DNA of 41,395 nucleotides from CAZGKX01 sp964525945 (GCA_964525945.1 CAZGKX010000016.1:1-41395), one strand, 5' to 3'. Positions 33,401 through 41,395 are shown, numbered from the stretch's first letter. Notes: generated from the sequence alone by a model not told the origin. Numbers and translations: made by a program.

Positions 33401-33718
33401 ATGAACCAAGAATATTTTGAAAAAATATCAGATATGGTCAAAAAAGCTCAAGAACCTTTCCAGGCCATTGCCGAATTGAATGTTAAAACCATGCAAGGGT
33501 TTATGTTTTTAAAGCCTGACGATTTTAGTCATTTAAAAAAACCCGAAGAAATCCTGGAAAAACAACTTGAACTTGCAGTTGCTAACGGGCACAAAGCCTT
33601 GGATTACATGCAAAAATCATTCCAAATTATGGAAAAAGCCATGTTAAGTTTTGCACAAGAAACCAAAAGCTACCAACAACCCGGGCAGCAAAAACCCTTC
33701 AAAGCTGACAATAAATAA
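33401..33718 (+). CDS. phaP: Phasin (PHA granule-associated protein)
   Basis: The small amphipathic helical protein (105 aa) coats PHA granules and limits their size. The sequence has the phasin pattern of long helices with few charges on one face (KAQEPFQAIAELNVKTMQGF, then KALDYMQKSFQIMEKAMLSF) and a polar, Gln/Lys-rich tail. The start is the ATG at 33401, preceded by GGAG at 6-base spacing; an ATG at 33389 would overlap that ribosome site. It has its own promoter and a strong terminator, so it can be expressed at high level independently of phaR. Confidence 0.85.
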   Translation: MNQEYFEKISDMVKKAQEPFQAIAELNVKTMQGFMFLKPDDFSHLKKPEEILEKQLELAVANGHKALDYMQKSFQIMEKAMLSFAQETKSYQQPGQQKPFKADNK

Positions 33719-33763
33719 ACGTTTGGCTTGCGATGACAAATGACTATTGCCAATGTATTCTGA

Positions 33764-33795
33764 ATGCCGCGCCTATCTCGCGGCATGTTTTTTTT
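33764..33795 (+). terminator. Rho-independent terminator after the phasin gene
   Basis: The 8-bp stem ATGCCGCG (33764-33771) / CGCGGCAT (33779-33786) with a 7-base loop is followed by eight T (33788-33795). Confidence 0.92.
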
Positions 33796-33825
33796 GAATA
33801 AAAATCCACCTACGTGTTATATTTT

Positions 33826-33855
33826 TTGTATAATCAAGCCAAACTATTATATAAT
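33826..33855 (+). promoter_or_regulatory. Promoter of the unrecognised gene at 33901
   Basis: TTGTAT (33826-33831), 18-base spacer, perfect -10 TATAAT (33850-33855). The start is near 33862, so this gene is transcribed separately from the phasin gene. Confidence 0.55.
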
Positions 33856-33900
33856 AAGCGCTTACTGTTATTTTTTGACCAACTATGATGGAGTGCCGGA

Positions 33901-34701
33901 ATGCGAATGTTATACGTGGAAGGGCCAATTAATGTTAATAGCTTTGAACAACGTTGCCGTCAAAACGGCTTAGAACCCAATAAAGTGGTTTTTTTATTTC
34001 CCGGCAATGATGGACACCATGGGCCACAAACCACGTTGTTTTCGATAAAAAGTGGAGGTGGGTTGGCCAGTTTAGCCGGAGCAAATGGTCAAAAAGGCTA
34101 CCCCGTTTTAAGTTTGCCAACGACTTCGATGGAACAATGGGCCAATAACATGAGGCAACAAGGCATCGTCAGAGGTGCTATTGAAGATTTATACCGTGCG
34201 CTGGGTGCCGGTTATAATTTTATGTTGCCCATTCGAGAACATCCTGTCTCCCAGCAATCTCAATCAACACCTGTTGCATCGGTACCTGTCGTGGAAGACG
34301 AAGAGGATTGTTTTGTGCGAGCAGCCAGGTATTGGGGGCTTTTTGGTTACAAAACCAATGCACAACACACTGAGGCAACTTATAACTCTATGCACCACTC
34401 CTCTTATACACCTCCACCGTGCTATTTCAGCAATGGTTTAAAACATTTCGAGGGTCAAAAAGAGCCCAGTTTTTGGGGGGGTATTCAAGCAGCGTCTAAT
34501 ATAGCGCTAGCTGATCATTACATCGCGGCCCTTGATCAATTCCAGGATTTTATTGCTTTGTCGGATGTAGACCAATACACCAAGGCTAAAGAGAACGCCG
34601 ATCAACCGCTGTTTGCTGCTTACTTGGAAGGCAAAGCCATGCCAGCAGATGATCCTTGGTTACAGGCAGTCGATCAAAAACAAATGACACGACGTATGTA
34701 A
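33901..34701 (+). CDS. Unrecognised 266-aa protein within the PHA block, possible effector
   Basis: No domain can be named. The N-terminal half contains a Gly-rich stretch (GNDGHHGPQTTLFSIKSGGG) and IVRGAIEDLYRALGAGYNFMLPIRE (residues ~90-114). A Gln/Ser/acidic linker follows, then YFSNGLKHFEGQKEPSFWGG and IALADHYIAALDQFQDFIAL. It has no signal peptide or membrane segment. From memory this order (Gly-rich, [AI]-I-x-DLYRAL-x-x-GY, LP-[IV]-R, EPSFWGG, LA-x-x-Y) occurs in small Legionella proteins of unknown function; that is an impression only. GGAG lies 7 bases before the ATG. It has its own promoter and is convergent with phaC. A granule-related role is possible from position alone. Confidence 0.72.
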   Translation: MRMLYVEGPINVNSFEQRCRQNGLEPNKVVFLFPGNDGHHGPQTTLFSIKSGGGLASLAGANGQKGYPVLSLPTTSMEQWANNMRQQGIVRGAIEDLYRALGAGYNFMLPIREHPVSQQSQSTPVASVPVVEDEEDCFVRAARYWGLFGYKTNAQHTEATYNSMHHSSYTPPPCYFSNGLKHFEGQKEPSFWGGIQAASNIALADHYIAALDQFQDFIALSDVDQYTKAKENADQPLFAAYLEGKAMPADDPWLQAVDQKQMTRRM

Positions 34702-34705
34702 ATAC

Positions 34706-34779
34706 TAGGGCCTGTCCACCTTCTCGAAGCGAAATCGAGATAATTTGCAGCCGAGAACGGTAATTGTCGACAGGCCCTA
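34706..34779. repeat. Palindromic element between convergent genes, supplies the phaC stop
   Basis: The perfect 11-bp arms TAGGGCCTGTC (34706-34716) and GACAGGCCCTA (34769-34779) enclose a smaller hairpin (34723-34727 with 34735-34739). The right arm contains the TAG stop of phaC. It is about 74 bp long, MITE-like, and probably a bidirectional terminator. Confidence 0.7.
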
Positions 34780-36522
34780 ATGCGTCTGCAGCACATAAGA
34801 GCCTGGCGCATCCATCAACGCTGGCAACGGAAGATTGCAAAAATTGGGTGCTTGTTGCAGAGCGCCGGATTCATTTTTTAGCCACTCAAACCATTCCGGC
34901 CACCACGAGCCTGAGTGATGGCTGGCATTGGCTAACCATTTTTCTGGATCAATGGGATTGTTTAGGTTTTTATAAAAACCGTATTTTTCGGTTCCTGGCG
35001 GAATAACAATACCTGCGATGTGTCCCGAGCCTCCTAATAGGAATTGTTTCTTGCCTGCCATTAATTGAAAGCCTAAGTACGTGGTTTTCCACGGTGCAAT
35101 GTGATCACGTTCCGTGCCAATAAAAAATGTTGACGTGGTGATCTGGGTGACATCTAGGAACCTGCCATTTATGGACAACTTGTTGGGTTTCACCAGATCA
35201 TTTTGCAGGTACATCCAACGTAAATACTCGATGTGCATTTTTGCCGGCATGTTGGTTGAATCGGTATTCCAATAAAGAATATCGAAAGGAGGGGGCTTTT
35301 GAGCTTGCAGGTACCGTTTAATAAAAAAAGACCATATTAAATCGCGTGCACGTAATGCATTGAATGCGCTTGCCATCTTGTTCCCCGCTAAAAAACCCCG
35401 GCTTTGCATGTGTTCTTCAAGTGCTGCAATTTGTGGTTCGTCAATAAAAATGGACATGTCACCCGGATCGGTAAAATCAATCATGGTGGCTAAAAAAGTA
35501 GCTGCGTTGACGGGGGAAGTTGGTTGTTGCTGGTAATAAGCGAGTAACATAGCGAGCAATGTTCCGCCAATGCAAAATCCTAATGCATTGACTTGAGAAA
35601 TTTGGAGTTGTTTTTGAATGGTTTCAATGGCGATGACAGGGCCTTCTTGAAGGTATTTATCCAAACCGGTGTTGGCATGACTTTTATTCGGATTGACCCA
35701 AGAAATAGTAAACACTGTGATGCCTTGCGAAACCAACCAGCAGATCAATGAATTCCGTGGGCTTAAATCAAGGATATAATATTTATTGATCCATGGTGGA
35801 ATAATCAACAACGGAATTGCGTGCACCGAGGTGGTTTGTGGAGTGTATTGTATCAATTCCATCAAGTCGTTTCGGAAAATGACTTTTCCTGGGGTAATGG
35901 CAATATTTCTCCCCACCGTAAAGTGCTCTTTTTCCACCATCGGTATATTAAAATCAAATGCATTGGCTGCAATGTCGTCCAACAAATGGCACAACCCCAA
36001 TAACCAGTTTTTACCTTGGCTTTGAATGGTTTCTTTGATGAGTTGAGGGTTGGTGTGAATAAAATTATCGGGTGAGAGTGCGTCTAAATACTGGCGGCAA
36101 AAAAAATGCAACTGTTTCAAGGTCGTTTGATCGTCGTCACCAAGTTGATGCCACAAGCCATCAACATGGTGGCAGCACAACAAATAATGCTGGGAAAGTA
36201 AATTATAAAAAGGGGAAGTCACCCAATCTTCATGGTTAAAGCGCTTATCAGAAATGGCTGGCATTTGGCCTTGTTGCCACGCTGCGGTTTGATTGTGGAG
36301 CAATTCCAGCACCGCGTGAGCATAGCGCAAGAAAATCTCTTGTAAAATAGGTTGATTGCGTGTCAGCAACCATGCTAACTGATGCATGTCGAGCCAAATT
36401 TTTAAATTTTTTTCAACAAAACGTGTCAGTTGCTGAGGTTGCTCCTGCAATTTTGAAAAGACACGCATTGTTTTTTGGCTGATCAAGTGTGCGATTTCAA
36501 GCATCGTAAGTTCTTTGTTCAA
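34777..36522 (-). CDS. phaC: Class I polyhydroxyalkanoate synthase PhaC
   Basis: Polymerises (R)-3-hydroxyacyl-CoA into PHA on the granule surface. The 581 aa match class I. The catalytic triad is visible: Cys317 in the lipase-like box GFCIGG, Asp473 in GTERDHIAPW and His501 in GGSGHIAGI. The N-terminal PhaC domain (about 80-250, with WVTSPFYNLLSQHYLL and PLLIIPPWINKYYILDL) is complete. It is on the opposite strand to the rest of the PHA block, so its expression is separate from phaB and phaR. No phaE or phaR-type class III/IV subunit is seen. Its stop codon lies inside a palindromic element, so the extreme C-terminus may not be ancestral. Confidence 0.95.
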   Translation of the reverse strand: MNKELTMLEIAHLISQKTMRVFSKLQEQPQQLTRFVEKNLKIWLDMHQLAWLLTRNQPILQEIFLRYAHAVLELLHNQTAAWQQGQMPAISDKRFNHEDWVTSPFYNLLSQHYLLCCHHVDGLWHQLGDDDQTTLKQLHFFCRQYLDALSPDNFIHTNPQLIKETIQSQGKNWLLGLCHLLDDIAANAFDFNIPMVEKEHFTVGRNIAITPGKVIFRNDLMELIQYTPQTTSVHAIPLLIIPPWINKYYILDLSPRNSLICWLVSQGITVFTISWVNPNKSHANTGLDKYLQEGPVIAIETIQKQLQISQVNALGFCIGGTLLAMLLAYYQQQPTSPVNAATFLATMIDFTDPGDMSIFIDEPQIAALEEHMQSRGFLAGNKMASAFNALRARDLIWSFFIKRYLQAQKPPPFDILYWNTDSTNMPAKMHIEYLRWMYLQNDLVKPNKLSINGRFLDVTQITTSTFFIGTERDHIAPWKTTYLGFQLMAGKKQFLLGGSGHIAGIVIPPGTEKYGFYKNLNNPIDPEKWLANASHHSGSWWPEWFEWLKNESGALQQAPNFCNLPLPALMDAPGSYVLQTH

Positions 36523-36638
36523 AAAAAATCCTTTAAAAATGAATCACCTAATGATGGCTTAACTTTACAAAAACAGCAATGTGGTTTAATAAATCAATAC
36601 AAGTGTTTTTATTATTACGCTTTATGTGTTATTATTGC

Positions 36639-36652
36639 CCATCTTAAGATGG
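36639..36652. promoter_or_regulatory. 14-bp palindrome in the phaC/U-box intergenic region
   Basis: CCATCTTAAGATGG is its own reverse complement. It sits just after TATTAT (36630-36635), a possible -10 of the plus-strand gene, so it would cover the transcript start. It is a candidate operator; the binding protein is unknown. Confidence 0.5.
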
Positions 36653-36678
36653 CTTAGATACCGCAAAGGCTCGATGAT

Positions 36679-37950
36679 ATGGTTAAAATGACTGCAGATG
36701 ATGAAAAGCTGAAATGCCCCATGACTTTTGAGATTTTTAATGAACCTTTGCAACTTGATTGCCATCACTCTGTTGAAGCAGAGGCTTGGTTGCAATGGCA
36801 AATGACTTTTATTAAACAAGCAGAAACAGCGGCTAGAAGAAATGGGCAGCGCTTGCATGCCGATGATAAGCTGGCCACCTGCCCCACCTGTAGACAAAAA
36901 ATACGTACGACCGCAGCCGATGAAAAAATGACGGCTCTTGTGGCTCAGCGTCTAGAGACGGCTCCTGAATTGATTTATGAACAGTACGTGCCTGCACACC
37001 GCCGGGCAAAATTAAATCAATTAAGTAAATTAATCAATGGTGGCAAAACAACTGAAGCGGTTAATTTTCTTCAACTAAATTTTAAAGCCACTTATTTAAG
37101 GTACGCTAAAATTGATGTAACAAACGGCCAAACGGCGATGCACCTGTTTGCAGCACGCGGCGATATCGATGGTGTCCGCGCTTTAATTCATTTAGGCACG
37201 GGCCTTGATCAAATGGACAATGATGGTCATACGCCGTTGACTTTAGCGGCGTTGTTGAACGACAAGAGTTGTTATAAAATTATTCAAGAAGAGCTTAAAT
37301 CAGTTGATCAGAAAAAAACAATGGCGCAGCTGTTGTTGATCCAACAGGGTATTACGAAATACTTACAGTGGCGAAATAAGCATGCTCCTGGCGCGCCTAC
37401 TCATCGACTTTGGGCGTCGAAAAGTGTGTATTGGCAGCATGGTGTAAGTGGTATTACACGCGCCCAGGAACTCGACGGTTTAATCAATGCTTTAAACAAA
37501 AACTGGGATGATGCCGCCTATAAAAGGTTTGAACGCATTTATGCGACGGCACGTTCCCAATCCAGCAAAACAGAAACAGCGTTGACGAGCTTTATTGATA
37601 AAGAGCTTGAACCGAATGCGGGCGACATAGATTCCTTGTTTTATATCCAAGAAGGCATTCAAAATTATTTGCGTTGGTGTCGTAAAAATTTAAAAGGTAT
37701 TCGCGGACTGACGCGTTTTAACCATCTTTACCATGGCCAAAGTGGCATCGATCGCGCGGAAGATCTTTTGGTCCGCATTGATTTATTGACGACCTCCTGC
37801 AACCGATACCATTATGTCGAGTTTGATAAAGCCTATAAACGTGCCATGGATTTATCCAGCGACACCACGCATTCTCTGCGAAGTTTTATCGATAAAGCGT
37901 CCGATGATAATGATCTAGATGCAAGGGCCACCTCCACCTCCATCCCTTAA
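36679..37950 (+). CDS. U-box-like / ankyrin protein with a duplicated C-terminal domain, possible ubiquitin-ligase effector
   Basis: The 423-aa protein begins with a U-box/RING-like module, residues 11-78: LKCPMTFEIFNEPLQLDCHH, WLQW, then CPTCRQKI after an insertion of about 20 residues. The second Cys of a RING is absent (Thr16), which favours a U-box. Ankyrin-type repeats follow at about 147-205 (TNGQTAMHLFAARGDIDGVRALI; NDGHTPLTLAALLND). The rest is two copies of an unnamed ~90-residue domain at 217-310 and 319-408. U-box proteins recruit ubiquitin-charged E2 enzymes, a eukaryotic system, so a role inside a host is likely (inference; compare Legionella LubX). AAAGG lies 9 bases before the ATG. 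It is divergent from phaC. Confidence 0.82.
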   Translation: MVKMTADDEKLKCPMTFEIFNEPLQLDCHHSVEAEAWLQWQMTFIKQAETAARRNGQRLHADDKLATCPTCRQKIRTTAADEKMTALVAQRLETAPELIYEQYVPAHRRAKLNQLSKLINGGKTTEAVNFLQLNFKATYLRYAKIDVTNGQTAMHLFAARGDIDGVRALIHLGTGLDQMDNDGHTPLTLAALLNDKSCYKIIQEELKSVDQKKTMAQLLLIQQGITKYLQWRNKHAPGAPTHRLWASKSVYWQHGVSGITRAQELDGLINALNKNWDDAAYKRFERIYATARSQSSKTETALTSFIDKELEPNAGDIDSLFYIQEGIQNYLRWCRKNLKGIRGLTRFNHLYHGQSGIDRAEDLLVRIDLLTTSCNRYHYVEFDKAYKRAMDLSSDTTHSLRSFIDKASDDNDLDARATSTSIP

Positions 37951-38022
37951 TATTTCCTCTGAGGCTGGCAAGCCATTGCCTCGTTTGTAGAAGACTCCAT
38001 TTGCGAAGGGATCGGGTCGTTT

Positions 38023-38054
38023 GCACCAATGGCATTGTACGTTTACAATGGTGC
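38023..38054. other. Bulged hairpin before smc
   Basis: GCACCA...ATTGTA (38023-38039) pairs with TACAATGGTGC (38044-38054) with a bulge. CATCTTTT follows. It may end the U-box transcript or lie in the smc leader. Confidence 0.4.
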
Positions 38055-38078
38055 ATCTTTTCGCTACCAGCATTGTGT

Positions 38079-41000
38079 ATGCATCTGAAAGAGTTAAAGC
38101 TAGCTGGGTTTAAATCATTTGTCGATCCCACCGTGATTCCTTTTTCAAGCCAATTGGTGGCTGTGGTGGGGCCTAATGGCTGTGGAAAATCCAACATCAT
38201 TGATGCTGTGCGCTGGGTGATGGGCGAAAGCTCTGCGAAAACGCTCCGTGGTGAATCCATGGTGGATGTGATCTTCAAAGGCTCCTCCAATCGAAAATCC
38301 GTTGGCCAAGCGTCGGTCGAGCTGGTGTTTGATAATAGTTTTGGACGCCTGACCGGGCAGTACGCAAGTTATCAAGAATTGGCCGTGAAACGTTTGGTGA
38401 CGCGTGATGGTGATTCGCATTATTTTTTAAATGGTAGCCGCTGCCGACGACGTGACATCACCGATATTTTTTTAGGGACGGGCGCAGGCTCCCGGGGCTA
38501 CTCGATTATTGGCCAAGACACTATCTCGCGTTTGATTGAAGCTCGTCCAGATGACTTGCGCGCCTATTTAGAAGAAGCGGCGGGGGTTTCAAAATACAAA
38601 GAACGGCGCCGAGAAACATTACAACGTATTGGTTCCACCCGTGACAATTTGGCTCGGGTTGCTGATATTCGCAATGAATTGGATAAACAGCTGGTTAAAC
38701 TAGAACGCCAAGCAAATGCTGCTGAACGGTATAAGTTGCTGAAAGAAGAAGAACGTTTATGCAAAGCCGAAATATTGGCATTAAAATGGCGGGCCTTGAC
38801 CCTCGAACAAAAAACGGCCCATGACAAAGTCAACCAATGCAGCCTTTGTTACGAGCAACATAAAGCAGCAGCGGCAAGTTTACTTAAAAACATTGCCACC
38901 CATAAGATGAACTTACAAACAGAGCAAGTGAAACATCAGGACGTGCAAACGGCCTATTTTCATTTGGCCGCCGATATTGCGCGATTGGATGAATCATTGC
39001 AACAGCGCAAACGCGAACAACAACGCCTCACCGAAACGAAACAGCAACTTCAACTTGAGCATGAAACGGTCACCAGGCAATTGCTGCAAAATAACGACGC
39101 CCATGCCTTGTGCGAACAGCATTTGATGGCCTGCCAAGACGAGCTACAACACTGCCATCAAACGCTCCTCACCCAACAAGCTCGCGTCACAACGATGCAA
39201 GCCCAAGAGCAACAATGGAATGCAGCGTGGCAAACTTTGCTGCTTGCTTTAAATAAAGCCCAACGTGAATTCGACACTGAGCGTTTTCGGTTCCAACACC
39301 TTGAAGACAAGCGCCAAAAAATTCAAATCAACCTTGAAAAAAATGAGCGAGAACGTTCGCTGCAGGATATGGATGAGTTACAAAAAAGCATCGTCTTGTT
39401 GCAAGCCGAATATGCCCATTTACAAGGCGAACAACAACAACACGATGCTGCCGTGCAGTCGCTTGTCGATGAAGACACGTTGTTACGCCAAACACACCAA
39501 GACATGGAGCAACAATGCAATCAACAACATGATCAGGTCAGTGCCCTCACGGTTGAGCAAGCAGCGTTATTGGCGGCGCAAAAGGCCGCATTGAGCCATG
39601 CCTTTGCCGACGATGGGATGCTTGCTCCTTGGTCAGGCCATGCCCGTCTTGCCGAATTAATGCAGGTGGACGCCGCTTGGTTGCAAGCTTGTGAGATGGT
39701 TTTGGCAGAAAGTTTACAAGGGGTGGTGCTCGACTCCATGGATGACTTGTGGCCTCTGTTATCCTCGTTAAACAACGTGTCCGGTATTTTTTTGAAAATA
39801 CCGCCTGTGCCCGAGATGGCTTCGATCGCTACTTATCCTCGTCTTTTAGATAAAATATCAAGCAACAAGCCGGATTGGCATACGCGTTTGGAGCATATTT
39901 ATGCTGCCAAATCTTTGGAAGAAGCTCTCAGTTGGCTTGCAAACATTGACGACCATCAATCCATTGTGACTCAAGATGGACATTGGTTAAGCCGTAACTG
40001 GATTCGACTGGCAAATCGTACCCGGCACGATGAGGTCGGATTATTGGCTCGCCAGCAAGCTTTGGTGGATGTGGAAACAGCCCTTAAAATCGCACAAGAT
40101 GCGCTGTTGGCGTTGCATGCCAAGCGTGAGCAGCTACGATTAAAACGCGCCCACCACGAAATGCTTTTGTCCGAGCAGAAATTGTTGGTGTCGGAAAACT
40201 TGGAGCAACTGCGGGCTCATGACGCCAAAATCAGGCAACAGCAGCAGGTACTCGATCATGCACAAAAAAGACAGCAACAACTCGGCCAAGAGCATGACGA
40301 GTTATGGATTGAATTTGAGTCGTGCATGGAAGAGCTCGCCCGCTCCGAAACCATCAAAAATCAGGCTGCTGTGCTTTTAGCGCAGCATGAGCAACAAAAG
40401 CAGCAATTGATGCTAGAGCGTTCTGAATGGGAACACCTTCTCGAAGAAGCAAGAACCGCGCTGGATAAAATGCGTGGGGCATCCCACCAAGCTGAATTGA
40501 CACAAAATCGTGTCATGATGGAAAAAAAGCAATTGCTAACGACCATAGAACATGGCCAGCGCCAGCAACAGCAGTTAACAGCCCGGTTACAAGAGGTGGC
40601 AAAACAGTGCTTCGATCTAGAGTCGCCTGACTTGGCATTGGTGAGACAGTTGGAGGAAAAAATAGCACGGCATCAATCGCTGGAAAAGCAGCTTGCAGAA
40701 ATGAAAGAATCCTTGGATCATTTGCAGCACGCTGTAAATCAGGATGAGCATCACGCTAAACAACAAGAACAACTGGCTCAAACACAACAAGAAAAGCACC
40801 AACAACTTGTGTTGGAAGAGCAGGGATATCGATTACGGTTGGACAGCATCCAAGAGGCCATCAACGAGGCTTTAGAAGAACTATCCTTGTCGTTCGAATT
40901 GCTCCAAACCAATTTATCGGGTTCGATCACATTAAACCAACGTGAAGCATTGTTGGCTGAACTGGGTGATAAAATTAAACGTTTGGGGGCCATCAATTTA

Positions 41001-41395
41001 CTCGCTATTGAAGAATACCAAACGGATCACCAGCGTAAGCAGCATTTGGATGAGCAATATGAAGATTTAACCACGGCCTTAACGACATTAGAGCTGGCTA
41101 TTGCTAAAATGGATAAAGAAACGGAACGGCGTTTACAAGAAACGTTTGAACAGGTGAATGCCGCTTTTCAAACGCTTTTCCCGCGTCTTTTTGGTGGTGG
41201 ACATGCCAAATTAGAATTAACTTGTGGTAATCTTCTGGAAGCGGGAATTTTAGTGATGGCACAACCCCCAGGGAAACGAAATTCAACAATTCATTTGCTT
41301 TCCGGCGGAGAAAAAGCAATGACCGCTGTGGCATTGGTTTTTGCGATTTTTCAATTGAATCCTTCGCCATTTCGCATGCTGGATGAAGTGGATGC
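38079..41395 (+). CDS. smc: Chromosome segregation ATPase SMC, 3' end outside the window
   Basis: Condensin subunit that organises and separates chromosomes. The 1105 codons present read without a break. The N-terminal ATPase half has MHLKELKLAGFKSFVDPT and Walker A GPNGCGKSN (residues 30-38). Two long Gln-rich coiled-coil arms flank a hinge region around 520-640 (SHAFADDGMLAPWSGHARLAEL onward). The C-terminal half shows LGAINLLAIEEY, the ABC signature LSGGEKAMTAVAL and Walker B FRMLDEVDA at the window edge, so about 30-60 residues are missing. The ATG at 38079 is set by homology; its ribosome site is weak. Full smc instead of mukB is usual outside the enterobacterial group. Confidence 0.97.
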   Translation, partial: MHLKELKLAGFKSFVDPTVIPFSSQLVAVVGPNGCGKSNIIDAVRWVMGESSAKTLRGESMVDVIFKGSSNRKSVGQASVELVFDNSFGRLTGQYASYQELAVKRLVTRDGDSHYFLNGSRCRRRDITDIFLGTGAGSRGYSIIGQDTISRLIEARPDDLRAYLEEAAGVSKYKERRRETLQRIGSTRDNLARVADIRNELDKQLVKLERQANAAERYKLLKEEERLCKAEILALKWRALTLEQKTAHDKVNQCSLCYEQHKAAAASLLKNIATHKMNLQTEQVKHQDVQTAYFHLAADIARLDESLQQRKREQQRLTETKQQLQLEHETVTRQLLQNNDAHALCEQHLMACQDELQHCHQTLLTQQARVTTMQAQEQQWNAAWQTLLLALNKAQREFDTERFRFQHLEDKRQKIQINLEKNERERSLQDMDELQKSIVLLQAEYAHLQGEQQQHDAAVQSLVDEDTLLRQTHQDMEQQCNQQHDQVSALTVEQAALLAAQKAALSHAFADDGMLAPWSGHARLAELMQVDAAWLQACEMVLAESLQGVVLDSMDDLWPLLSSLNNVSGIFLKIPPVPEMASIATYPRLLDKISSNKPDWHTRLEHIYAAKSLEEALSWLANIDDHQSIVTQDGHWLSRNWIRLANRTRHDEVGLLARQQALVDVETALKIAQDALLALHAKREQLRLKRAHHEMLLSEQKLLVSENLEQLRAHDAKIRQQQQVLDHAQKRQQQLGQEHDELWIEFESCMEELARSETIKNQAAVLLAQHEQQKQQLMLERSEWEHLLEEARTALDKMRGASHQAELTQNRVMMEKKQLLTTIEHGQRQQQQLTARLQEVAKQCFDLESPDLALVRQLEEKIARHQSLEKQLAEMKESLDHLQHAVNQDEHHAKQQEQLAQTQQEKHQQLVLEEQGYRLRLDSIQEAINEALEELSLSFELLQTNLSGSITLNQREALLAELGDKIKRLGAINLLAIEEYQTDHQRKQHLDEQYEDLTTALTTLELAIAKMDKETERRLQETFEQVNAAFQTLFPRLFGGGHAKLELTCGNLLEAGILVMAQPPGKRNSTIHLLSGGEKAMTAVALVFAIFQLNPSPFRMLDEVD

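Noticed and set aside
36679..36920. Classical zinc RING finger
   Set aside because: The first Cys pair is incomplete (Thr16), so a U-box-like fold fits better. The insertion before CPTC leaves some doubt.
38079..41395. Small minus-strand open frames within smc and other genes
   Set aside because: They are shadows of the Gln/Ala-rich coding strand, without ribosome sites or domain patterns.
1..41395. CRISPR array, tRNA, rRNA, transposase, prophage or secretion-system genes
   Set aside because: No direct-repeat/spacer pattern, no cloverleaf candidate in the intergenic gaps, and no such protein was found on either strand.

Overview
The window looks like a chromosomal segment of a gammaproteobacterium, most probably of the order Legionellales (Legionella/Coxiella-like). 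This is inferred from gene content. Standard gammaproteobacterial housekeeping genes (dnaK-dnaJ, carA, metK, ahcY, carB, greA, a suf operon, epmA, lolB, coaD, smc) alternate with single genes that look like secreted effectors acting on eukaryotic hosts: a Ser/Thr kinase, a U-box/ankyrin protein, a 1222-residue helical-repeat protein and two unrecognised proteins. The sequence is a draft: four 10-N runs and one 80-N run interrupt genes, and three of the 10-N runs cause apparent frame breaks that are gap artefacts. There is no tRNA, rRNA, CRISPR array, transposase or prophage. No gene-free stretch exceeds 300 bases.

Layout. 1-5161: end of dnaK, a 31-bp perfect inverted repeat, then a tight plus-strand run dnaJ-carA-metK-ahcY (chaperone, carbamoyl phosphate synthesis, activated methyl cycle). 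5231-7678: a minus-strand MscS/MscK-type channel. 7879-11598: carB and greA, so the two subunits of carbamoyl phosphate synthetase are separated by about 5 kb. 11599-15599: a hairpin-rich leader, an orphan PAS-receiver protein, a eukaryotic-like kinase (minus) and an exported HAD acid phosphatase (minus). 15769-22893: a strong sigma70 promoter followed by sufR-sufB-sufC-sufD-sufS-sufU-sufT-epmA, mostly overlapping; this is a complete SUF iron-sulfur assembly operon with its own Rrf2 regulator. 22925-27518: two effector-like minus-strand genes. 27649-29976: lolB, coaD, plsC and a small membrane protein (envelope and CoA functions). 30067-36522: a fatty-acid desaturase and a polyhydroxyalkanoate (PHA) block with two phaB paralogues, phaR, a phasin, an unrecognised protein and phaC. 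36679-37950: U-box/ankyrin protein carrying a duplicated domain of about 90 residues. 38079-end: smc, cut by the window edge.

How the parts fit. The PHA block makes and coats carbon-storage granules: PhaB supplies 3-hydroxyacyl-CoA, PhaC polymerises it, phasin coats the granule, and PhaR probably represses phasin through a TGC/GCA-rich site over the phasin start. No beta-ketothiolase (phaA) is present here. The suf operon is self-regulated by its first gene. The effector-like genes are scattered singly, each as its own unit, as is usual for Dot/Icm substrates; no secretion-system gene lies in the window, so that role is inference. Several different palindromic elements sit in intergenic gaps, and two of them supply the stop codon of a neighbouring gene.
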